A stretch of DNA of 5,485 nucleotides, taken from NCBI GenBank assembly GCA_025056515.1, contig JANWWB010000176.1:1-5485 (forward strand), written 5' to 3'. The translations under genes and the position numbers were made by a program. The stretch is from Anaerolineales bacterium. Lineage in GTDB: Bacteria > Chloroflexota > Anaerolineae > Anaerolineales > Villigracilaceae. The stretch's first letter is position 1, and every line of letters begins with the position of its first letter. Below are positions 1-5,485 of the stretch, piece after piece. Under the pieces are notes generated by a model that was not told the origin of the DNA, searched no databases, and saw nothing but the letters and a program-made list of their open reading frames with translations.

Positions 1-760
1 GCACAAGCATGAATGCTTGATTGAAATTAATGCCACCCACTTGGGCAGCATCCAGACGAAGGAATTCGAGAGCAAAGCGACCGATGGCATAGAAAGTAAA
101 ATAGAAGTAAAAAAGGTCGCCCGGCTTGAGCCGAGTTTGGAAACGCCGAGCAGCAAAGAGCAGAAGTGCCATGTTAAGCAGGTTCCAAATCGATTCGTAC
201 AGAAAGAGCGGGTGGAAATATTCGTAATTTTCGTAGCCCGGGACGCGATGAAGTGGGTCAATGTAGATTTTCCAAGGTAGGTCGGTTGGGAGTCCATACA
301 CTTCCTGATTGAAATAATTGCCCCAGCGACCGATAGCTTGTGCCAGTGCTACCCCAGGCGCCGCCGAATCGGCCAGGGTGAGGAAGGGGAGTTTTTTCTT
401 GCGGCAGTAGAACCACAGAGCAATGGCTCCGCCGATGACTGCCCCTGGGATTCCCAATCCACCTTGGCGGATGTTGATCAAGTCCAAAGGGTGTGTCAGG
501 TAATACATAGTTGTAATGCCTTGTTCGACCATCGAAGGTGGAGGGGTGAAGATATGCCATAAGCGCGCTCCGATAATTCCTGCTAGCACAACCCAGAACA
601 GCGCATCCCATACATAGTCTGGGTTGATGCCAAGACGCTTGGCCTCTCTTGTCGTTAACAAGGCGGCTGCAATGACGCCGAGGGTGATGAGAATCCCATA
701 ATAATAGATGTGAAAGGTGGTGTTGAGAAAAGGAATGGGGATATCGAATCCACTAGGCAT
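1..760 (-). CDS. lgt: Prolipoprotein diacylglyceryl transferase Lgt (C-terminus cut by window edge)
   Basis: Integral membrane enzyme that moves the diacylglyceryl group of phosphatidylglycerol onto the lipobox cysteine of prolipoproteins, the first step of lipoprotein maturation. The 253 visible residues lack a stop; family members are usually about 260-300 residues, so little is missing. The Lgt signature GRWGNYFNQEVYG is at residues 144-156; R145, N148, E153 and G156 correspond to E. coli R143, N146, E151 and G154. A second conserved block, YAIGRFALEFLR (224-235), supplies Y224, R228 and E232. Hydrophobic segments lie near residues 19-36, 51-70, 103-118, 134-145, 189-204 and 217-232. The residue matching E. 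coli H103 is P105 (GGLGIPG). ATG 760 is chosen because AGGAG (772-768) sits 7 nt upstream. The start overlaps the end of the phosphatidyltransferase gene by 8 bp, indicating translational coupling. The identification is secure. Confidence 0.96.
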   Translation of the reverse strand, partial: MPSGFDIPIPFLNTTFHIYYYGILITLGVIAAALLTTREAKRLGINPDYVWDALFWVVLAGIIGARLWHIFTPPPSMVEQGITTMYYLTHPLDLINIRQGGLGIPGAVIGGAIALWFYCRKKKLPFLTLADSAAPGVALAQAIGRWGNYFNQEVYGLPTDLPWKIYIDPLHRVPGYENYEYFHPLFLYESIWNLLNMALLLFAARRFQTRLKPGDLFYFYFTFYAIGRFALEFLRLDAAQVGGINFNQAFMLV

Positions 761-1400
761 GGTTTTGCTCCTGTGATTGTTTCATGCGCCTGTGTGCGTC
801 AGCTCGAGCACTTAAGATGCGCTGGAGGGCGGTGAAGTTAGCGAAAATGGCAATGATCACCAATGCCACCAGCGGAAAGTTGAACACTAAACCAGGGATA
901 AGAACAAGATAGCGTTCGACTCTGGTCAGAATTCCCACATTGGCATTCAGGCGAGAAGCATCTGCACGAGCTTTGACGTAAGAGACCAATACGGAACCTG
1001 CTGCGGCGAGGTAAGTCAACAAGATGCCGGTGGGGTTGACTTCAAGCAAGTAATAGATTAGAAAACCGCCGAAGATGAGCAGTTCTGAGTAGCGGTCGGT
1101 GACCGAATCGACAAAAGCTCCCCAATCGCTGGCCTCATTGCGCAGACGTGCCAAGGCGCCATCCAAGGCGTCTACCGGTCCCATAATCAGTAAGAGGATG
1201 CCGGCCCAGGTCATCTCACCGGAAGCAATCAGGATGGCGACGCCAATCGTACCGATAAGGCCAAAAATGGTCACCGTATTGGGACGGACTCCCAGACGGT
1301 TCAAAAATGCAGCGATCGGTTGGTAATACCAACGAAACCAGATGCGCATTTTGTCGGAGAAGCTCTTTTTTTCTTTGGAAGATGTCTGTGAAAGTTCCAT
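753..1400 (-). CDS. CDP-alcohol phosphatidyltransferase, possibly phosphatidylinositol-phosphate synthase type
   Basis: Membrane enzyme of class I CDP-alcohol phosphotransferases, which replace the CMP of CDP-diacylglycerol with an alcohol to make a phospholipid. From ATG 1400 it is 215 residues, normal for the family. The full catalytic motif is present: D77, D80, G81, A84, R85, G94, D98 and D102 (DALDGALAR, then G-x3-D-x3-D). These aspartates bind divalent metal and CDP. A juxtamembrane amphipathic stretch (about 15-41, ending RLGVRPN) precedes about six hydrophobic segments (near 40-60, 64-80, 105-119, 124-142, 163-174, 174-189). SYVKARAD (140-147, K143), TRVER (159-163, R163) and TALQR (190-194) resemble inositol-phosphate synthases more than PgsA of the glycerophosphate type; this is inference. 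ATG 1442 would give 229 residues but has no Shine-Dalgarno and lies inside a probable -10 element. Coupled to lgt downstream. Family secure, substrate uncertain, so no symbol is given. Confidence 0.92.
   Translation of the reverse strand: MELSQTSSKEKKSFSDKMRIWFRWYYQPIAAFLNRLGVRPNTVTIFGLIGTIGVAILIASGEMTWAGILLLIMGPVDALDGALARLRNEASDWGAFVDSVTDRYSELLIFGGFLIYYLLEVNPTGILLTYLAAAGSVLVSYVKARADASRLNANVGILTRVERYLVLIPGLVFNFPLVALVIIAIFANFTALQRILSARADAHRRMKQSQEQNHA
768..772 (-). promoter_or_regulatory. Shine-Dalgarno site of lgt
   Basis: AGGAG on the minus strand, 7 nt before ATG 760. It lies inside the last codons of the upstream phosphatidyltransferase gene. It fixes the lgt start and supports coupled translation of the two genes. 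Confidence 0.8.
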
Positions 1401-1405
1401 AGTTT

Positions 1406-1411
1406 TCCTCT
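1406..1411 (-). promoter_or_regulatory. Shine-Dalgarno deciding the start of the phosphatidyltransferase gene
   Basis: AGAGGA on the minus strand, ending about 6 nt before ATG 1400. The alternative ATG at 1442 is preceded by CTGCCTTTGTGGT, which has no purine-rich ribosome-binding site. This favours the 215-residue product over the 229-residue one. Confidence 0.7.
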
Positions 1412-1437
1412 GTGAAAGAGCCTGATCAAACGGAGCA

Positions 1438-1446
1438 ATCATACCA
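1438..1446 (-). promoter_or_regulatory. Candidate extended -10 promoter for the phosphatidyltransferase-lgt unit
   Basis: The minus strand reads TGGTATGAT: an extended -10 (TGn) joined to TATGAT, one mismatch from TATAAT. No good -35 hexamer lies 16-18 bp upstream (the bases there read near AGTCTA), which extended -10 promoters can tolerate. Predicted transcription start is near 1431, giving a leader of about 30 nt that contains the Shine-Dalgarno at 1406-1411. It sits in the only sizeable gap of the cluster (1401-1499). It is a motif match only. Confidence 0.45.
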
Positions 1447-1499
1447 CAAAGGCAGGATGATAGACTTTGCGTTTGCTTAACGTTGATGTAAGTCGCGTT

Positions 1500-3707
1500 T
1501 TAAGTTTCTCCGTTTTCCCCATTGTTTTCATCGGGTTCTAGCAATACTTCGCGCTCGCGGCCAGCGCCCACAGCGGGGCCAACCACGCCCATTTCTTCTA
1601 ATTGGTCGAGCAACCGTGCTGCGCGCGGGTAGCCGATGTTGAGCTTGCGTTGTAAAAGGGAAGCGCTGGCACGTCGTTCCTTTTTGAGCAAGGTAATGGC
1701 GCGTTCAAGAAGTACATCATCACCAGTCTTGTCATCAGGAGCATGTACCATGGTTTCCCATGGCGGAGGAGCTTCACGCGGTGGTCTGACCTTTTGCCAG
1801 TAGGCAATCAACCGCTCTATTTCTTGGTCGTTGACTAGGACACCTTGAGCGCGGATAGGATTGCCAACTTCTGGGTTCAAGAAGAGCATATCACCACGAC
1901 CAAGCAGATTTTCGGCGCCGGGCAGGTCAAGGATAACACGACTATCGACATGCGAGGCAACGGCAAAAGCGATCCGTGCTGGAAAATTAGCTTTGATTAG
2001 GCCGGTCACGACATCGGTGCTGGGGCGTTGGGTAGCAACAACTAGGTGAATGCCTGTGGCGCGCGCCATCTGGGCCAGGCGAACCAGGTTATGTTCGGTC
2101 TGGTCTGGAGCAGACATCATCAAATCAGCTAATTCATCAATGATGACGACAATCCGTGGCAAGGGGTGTGCTTCCTTACGGCGCGAGAGACGGCGGTTGT
2201 AGGCATCGATGTCACGCGCTTTGGCTGCTTCGAGCAACTGGTAGCGGTGCTCCATTTCCACAACCACCCAACGCAGGACGCCTAGGATGCGCTGGATATC
2301 CGTCTCGACTTTGCCATAGAGATGTGGCAGGCCGTTAAAGCGGATAAGCTCCACCATTTTTGAATCAATCATAACCATTCGCAGTTCTTCTGGCGAGTTG
2401 TTCATCGCCAGACACGTTGCCAGGGCGATCAAGCAGACAGATTTGCCCGAGCCGGTTGTCCCGGCCACCAAGAGATGCGGCATTCGCGTCAGGTCGGCGA
2501 CCAAAGGATTGCCAGAGACATCCCGGCCAAGCGCGATGGCTAGAGGCGAATGAAGGCGGTTGAAAGCCTCGCTTTCCAAGAGAGGGCGTAAGCGCACAAG
2601 CGCCGAGCGGGCATTTGGGACTTCAATACCGACGTAATTTCGACCGGGCACCGGCGCTTCGATTCGCAATCGTTCTGCGGCCAGCGCCAGCGCTAAATCT
2701 TTTTGGAGCGCCGCAATCTGTGCCACGCGCACTTTCATTTGTTGGGCGTCTTCCTCGTTACCTTTGCGGATGAAGCCGGGCTGAACGGCGTACTGGGTCA
2801 CTGTGGGTCCAATTCGAAAGCCAATCACTTTAGCCGGAATGCCGAATTCGGCCAAGGTTTTTTCAATCAGACCAGCGGTCTGATTGATCGTGCGTTCGTC
2901 CGGACGAATTCCTTGTTCATCCATGAGTAGGTTAAGAGGGGGCAAGTCTTCGCTCCGTGGACGGGACTCTGTAGAACGCTCTTGCCGTTCGGGAATTTTG
3001 AAATTCTTGCGATATTCCGGAGGAAGAGGCCGCGCTTGCGGAGGTGCTTTGGAGGCTGAAGAAGCAGGTGAAGGAGAAGGACCGGCGGAGGAGGTCTCTT
3101 GTTCCCGAGAGGTCGCGCTGCTCACCAAGCCAGGAAGGGGTGCCTCACCTGCCTCTTCAAGAATCCATCGTTCGACAAATTTCCATAAGTCAAAAGCACC
3201 CACGAGGGATAGTATCCACAACAAGAGCAACAGCGCACCGCTCCAGACCGGACCGAGGACCTCTGCCAACATGGAGGAAAGTGCCCATCCCACGCGTCCC
3301 CCCCACTGCCCAGCTTCCGCCAGCGAAAGACGATTGCCGCTCAACATGGCCAGCACGGCCAGCGAAAGAAAGGCAAACAGTTCCAAGGCGATGATTCGTC
3401 CCCAAGGAATTGCAACAGCATGCCGAGAGCGGCTGAGGGCGTATAGACCAAAGACTGCCAGACTGAGAATGACAAAGATGCTTCCCCAGCCGAAGCTCAT
3501 CCGCAGAATGTTTACCCACCATGTCATCCATTCGCCCTGCGAAAGGTTGAGCAAGCCGAGAAAAGTCATCAGGGCGAGTGCGAGTGAGACCAGTCCGAGA
3601 ATGTCCCACACAAAACGTCCAAAATGCGTTTGCAGACGCAAGAGATGGTCTAACCAATCTCGACGTTCAGGTGGTTGTTCGGCGGGAGAAGAGCGAGGAA
3701 CGGCCAT
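1500..3707 (-). CDS. ftsK: DNA translocase FtsK/SpoIIIE
   Basis: Septum-anchored hexameric ATPase that pumps chromosomal DNA during division and helps resolve chromosome ends. At 735 residues it is the usual size of short FtsK/SpoIIIE proteins. Four membrane segments lie near 33-55, 71-92, 103-123 and 156-176. A Pro/Ser/charged linker spans about 185-255. The alpha subdomain is about 262-370. The RecA-like beta motor has Walker A GTTGSGKS (416-423), Walker B VIIDE (521-525), ATQRPS (558-563) and LLGRGDML (601-608). A winged-helix gamma domain (about 663-725), with LLQRKLNIGYPRAARLLDQL, reads oriented DNA sequences. Two changes stand out: the usual DPK after strand 2 is DSK (448-450), and the gamma GYNRAAR is GYPRAAR (692-698). 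ATG 3707 begins 9 bp after the S1 stop. No strong Shine-Dalgarno is visible, so translation probably depends on coupling with the S1 gene. Confidence 0.96.
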   Translation of the reverse strand: MAVPRSSPAEQPPERRDWLDHLLRLQTHFGRFVWDILGLVSLALALMTFLGLLNLSQGEWMTWWVNILRMSFGWGSIFVILSLAVFGLYALSRSRHAVAIPWGRIIALELFAFLSLAVLAMLSGNRLSLAEAGQWGGRVGWALSSMLAEVLGPVWSGALLLLLWILSLVGAFDLWKFVERWILEEAGEAPLPGLVSSATSREQETSSAGPSPSPASSASKAPPQARPLPPEYRKNFKIPERQERSTESRPRSEDLPPLNLLMDEQGIRPDERTINQTAGLIEKTLAEFGIPAKVIGFRIGPTVTQYAVQPGFIRKGNEEDAQQMKVRVAQIAALQKDLALALAAERLRIEAPVPGRNYVGIEVPNARSALVRLRPLLESEAFNRLHSPLAIALGRDVSGNPLVADLTRMPHLLVAGTTGSGKSVCLIALATCLAMNNSPEELRMVMIDSKMVELIRFNGLPHLYGKVETDIQRILGVLRWVVVEMEHRYQLLEAAKARDIDAYNRRLSRRKEAHPLPRIVVIIDELADLMMSAPDQTEHNLVRLAQMARATGIHLVVATQRPSTDVVTGLIKANFPARIAFAVASHVDSRVILDLPGAENLLGRGDMLFLNPEVGNPIRAQGVLVNDQEIERLIAYWQKVRPPREAPPPWETMVHAPDDKTGDDVLLERAITLLKKERRASASLLQRKLNIGYPRAARLLDQLEEMGVVGPAVGAGREREVLLEPDENNGENGET

Positions 3708-3716
3708 GTTGGCTTT

Positions 3717-4646
3717 TCAATTGAGGAGTCTCATCGAAAGGCCCAACCGTTGACGGGCAGCGTCCATTTGAATAATCCGCACCTGGACTCGTTGACCGAC
3801 GTGGAAGTATTCGGATACGGTGGTGCCTTTGGGCAGGACAAGTTCAGAATTGTGTACAAGCCCTTCTAATCCTTCTTCCAGTCGGACAAAAATGCCATAG
3901 GGGACGATGTCGGTAATTTCTGCGGAGACTACTGCATGGAGAGGGTAGCGGCTTTCTGCTGTTTCCCAGGGATTCGGTTGCAAACGTTTGAGACTCAAGG
4001 CAATCCGACATCGTTCGGGCGCGACTTCTAGAACCAAGGCCTGCACGGTCTGTCCGATCTGTACAATTTGGCTGGGATGGGAGACACGCCCCCAAGAGAG
4101 TTCAGAAAGGTGAATCAATCCTTCTACGCCGCCAAGATCTACAAAGGCGCCAAAGTTGGTGATGTTTGTGATGACACCGGTGACTATTTGACCGGCTTGT
4201 AACGTTCCAAATAAGAGAGGCCGTTTCCCAGGCTCGGCGCGCGCGGCACGTTCAGAAAATACCAATCGTTCCTCTTGAGGCACACATTCGATGATCTTCA
4301 ATTTCAAAAGACGGCCTACATAGGACTGAAAACAACGCTCTCGCTGTTCTGGTGTGGCTTGGGGTGGAAGCTCGATCAAGTGCGAGCAAGGGACAAAACC
4401 GCTTAATGCTTCTCCTTGGACAAGCAAACCACCGCGGTTATAGTCAACCACCTGTAGGGTTAGGATCTCGTCGCGCTGGAAGATTTGCATAGCCAACGCC
4501 CAATTGACTCGGATGTTGCCCGAGGAAGGAGCCGGAGCGGCAGGTTTGCCGGAGACGAAACGTAATTCATCTTCGGCAAGCACCGAGGCCCACCAGCCCT
4601 CGTCGAGGGGAGGAAAATCAGGTTCGATTGCTCGTGTAGCCATCAT
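3717..4646 (-). CDS. Three-repeat S1 RNA-binding protein, ribosomal protein S1-like
   Basis: Single-stranded RNA-binding protein, either the ribosomal S1 of this lineage or an S1-related translation factor. Its 309 residues hold three S1 (OB-fold) repeats. Repeat 1 (about 56-132, LSGFVPCSHL at 81-90) is divergent in the manner of the first S1 repeat. Repeat 2 (149-220) is canonical: GVITNITNFGAFVDLGGVEGLIHLSELSW. Repeat 3 (235-307) has EITDIVPYGIFVRLEEGLEG. An acidic, aromatic and then proline-rich N-terminal stretch (1-50) precedes them. E. coli S1 has six repeats in 557 residues; shorter forms with three or four are known in other phyla. ATG 4646 follows AAAGGGG (4659-4653) by 6 nt and overlaps the upstream stop as ATGA; the second ATG at 4643 is possible but spaced less well. 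The family is sure. Whether it is the only S1 (rpsA) cannot be told here, so the symbol is withheld. Confidence 0.9.
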   Translation of the reverse strand: MMATRAIEPDFPPLDEGWWASVLAEDELRFVSGKPAAPAPSSGNIRVNWALAMQIFQRDEILTLQVVDYNRGGLLVQGEALSGFVPCSHLIELPPQATPEQRERCFQSYVGRLLKLKIIECVPQEERLVFSERAARAEPGKRPLLFGTLQAGQIVTGVITNITNFGAFVDLGGVEGLIHLSELSWGRVSHPSQIVQIGQTVQALVLEVAPERCRIALSLKRLQPNPWETAESRYPLHAVVSAEITDIVPYGIFVRLEEGLEGLVHNSELVLPKGTTVSEYFHVGQRVQVRIIQMDAARQRLGLSMRLLN

Positions 4647-5485
4647 TTTGTTCCCCTTTCTTGCTTACTTTTCTGGTGCTCACGTTCCATATCAAGCAGG
4701 ACGCGCGCTACTTGTTCAATGGCCACGCGCTGTTTACGGTATAGGTCAGCTTCGGACATGGCTAAGCGATTGGCCACCTCACGTACTTTGCGTCCTTCGA
4801 TAAATTTCATTTCAAGGATATTAAATAAAATCCACTCGGCGGTGAACCGGCGTTCTCCTTCCGGTTTGACGCTATCAAGTGCTAGGCGGAGCACGGCGCG
4901 CAGTGCATTAGCAGGGTTATCGCCATGTTGGCGGATGGCGTCCTGGACGACTTGGAGTTGGAGAAGCGGGCTTTGGGTCAGCTTAGGCCCTCCCCAATAG
5001 TGTGTCAGAGCGTCTTTGACCCAAGAAGCCAAATCAGATTCGGGCGGTAAGACGTCCTGGAGCAAGGAGGTTTTGCTATCGTACCGGCCAAGAGCGCGCA
5101 GACGCTGGAACATGTCCACTTGTGAGCGCAGGTCTTCAAGCGAGCGAAAGACGCGTTGCTGCAGCAAGCGGTCGTTGAGCGCCAGCGCGCCGCGCTGCAG
5201 GAGCAAGTTCAGCGCTTGGCGTTGTTCGTCGGTGAGGGTCTTTTGATCTCCGTGTGCGGCTCCTAGGATGCCTAGAAGCGAGGGCGTACCGTCCAAGCTT
5301 TCTGATTGGTGATAGAGAGGGAAAATCCAATACTTGCCCCAAAGATATTCGCGGCGTTCATGGCCGTTTTCGTGGATGATTTGTAGGGCAGCGTTTAGGT
5401 CGCTCTCTGTAGGGGGAGGAAAAGTACCTGCTGTAACCAAGAGGGACATTTCTCCTGCATCCAATGCAGCAATGAAGGCCGAAGG
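4643..5485 (-). CDS. GAF-domain and C-terminal helix-turn-helix protein, N-terminus cut by window edge
   Basis: I do not recognise a named protein. The 280 visible residues stay open to the window edge; TTG 5464 and ATG 5449 are possible internal starts but neither has a well-placed Shine-Dalgarno, so the gene almost certainly begins outside. Visible residues 1-108 look like the later part of a GAF sensory domain (FIAALDAGEMSLLVTAGTFP near the start, then PSLLGILGAAH at 68-78, then LTDEQRQALNLL). Residues about 105-130 may form a helical linker. A middle helical part (151-205) contains ALTHYWGGPKLTQSPLLQL. The C-terminal part (210-268) is rich in charged helices, and EGRKVREVANRLAMSEADLYRKQ (230-252) resembles a helix-turn-helix like sigma-70 region 4. 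It lacks kinase, cyclase or receiver signatures. A cytoplasmic, ligand- or signal-responsive regulator is inferred. Its stop overlaps the S1 gene start by 4 bp. Confidence 0.72.
   Translation of the reverse strand, partial: PSAFIAALDAGEMSLLVTAGTFPPPTESDLNAALQIIHENGHERREYLWGKYWIFPLYHQSESLDGTPSLLGILGAAHGDQKTLTDEQRQALNLLLQRGALALNDRLLQQRVFRSLEDLRSQVDMFQRLRALGRYDSKTSLLQDVLPPESDLASWVKDALTHYWGGPKLTQSPLLQLQVVQDAIRQHGDNPANALRAVLRLALDSVKPEGERRFTAEWILFNILEMKFIEGRKVREVANRLAMSEADLYRKQRVAIEQVARVLLDMEREHQKSKQERGTK
4653..4659 (-). promoter_or_regulatory. Shine-Dalgarno of the S1-like gene
   Basis: AAAGGGG on the minus strand lies 6 nt before ATG 4646, within the last codons of the GAF/HTH gene. It chooses ATG 4646 over ATG 4643 and, with the ATGA overlap, suggests that ribosomes finishing the upstream gene reinitiate here. 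Confidence 0.7.

Noticed and set aside
4..19. Inverted repeat CAAGCAT-2 nt-ATGCTTG
   Set aside because: It lies in the lgt coding sequence, where it encodes the tail part NQAFML. The 2-nt loop is too short for a good hairpin and there is no T-run, so chance is the simplest explanation.
258..611. A 117-codon minus-strand frame
   Set aside because: It is out of frame with lgt, whose signature motifs cover the same bases.
1443..1499. Possible terminator after ftsK
   Set aside because: No GC-rich stem followed by a T-run is visible; only the short palindrome AACGTT is present.
3319..3369. Direct repeat GCCAGCGAAAGA, two copies 39 bp apart
   Set aside because: It encodes LSLA twice in frame within the FtsK membrane region. 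Codon reuse in hydrophobic sequence explains it.
3190..3657. A 155-codon minus-strand frame inside ftsK
   Set aside because: It is an alternative frame of the FtsK N-terminal region. It has no recognisable domain, and the FtsK frame explains this DNA fully.
2884..3753. A 289-codon plus-strand open frame opposite the ftsK 5' part
   Set aside because: It is antisense to the well-supported FtsK membrane and linker region. Its product is rich in Arg/Ser without any domain, as expected for a shadow frame.
5156..5167. 12-bp palindrome TTGCTGCAGCAA
   Set aside because: It is inside the helical part of the GAF/HTH gene, rich in Leu/Gln codons. It is a single copy with no promoter context.

Overview
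The window carries five genes, all read from the minus strand and closely packed, so transcription runs from the right edge to the left edge. In that order they are: an N-terminally cut GAF/helix-turn-helix protein (5485-4643), a three-domain S1 RNA-binding protein (4646-3717), an FtsK/SpoIIIE DNA translocase (3707-1500), a CDP-alcohol phosphatidyltransferase (1400-753, starting later than the longest reading frame) and prolipoprotein diacylglyceryl transferase Lgt (760 to beyond position 1). The first and last genes run off the window. There is no tRNA, rRNA, CRISPR, insertion sequence or other mobile element; this looks like ordinary vertically inherited chromosome.

The organism is a bacterium. 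The style of the proteins suggests Chloroflexota, probably class Anaerolineae: a GAF-plus-HTH protein of a type I associate with that phylum, a short three-repeat S1 protein, and an FtsK with the central block around residues 456-470. This rests on recall of protein style, not on a search. GC content is moderate, roughly 50-55% by eye.

Layout: the GAF/HTH gene and the S1 gene overlap by 4 bp (ATGA). The S1 and ftsK genes are 9 bp apart. A 99-bp gap (1401-1499) separates ftsK from the phosphatidyltransferase gene, and holds a good extended -10 promoter candidate plus a Shine-Dalgarno sequence. The phosphatidyltransferase and lgt genes overlap by 8 bp. A plausible reading is two transcription units: regulator-S1-ftsK, then phosphatidyltransferase-lgt with its own promoter and possible read-through from ftsK. 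No clear intrinsic terminator is visible between them.

Functionally the second unit is coherent membrane biology. The phosphatidyltransferase makes an anionic phospholipid head group, and Lgt uses phosphatidylglycerol as the diacylglyceryl donor for lipoproteins. The first unit joins RNA binding/translation to chromosome segregation, with an unidentified sensor-like protein at its head. I found no convincing novel system. The points most worth following are the uncharacterised GAF/HTH protein coupled to S1, the likely inositol-phosphate-type specificity of the phosphatidyltransferase, its misplaced start codon, and residue changes in the FtsK gamma domain and in Lgt.
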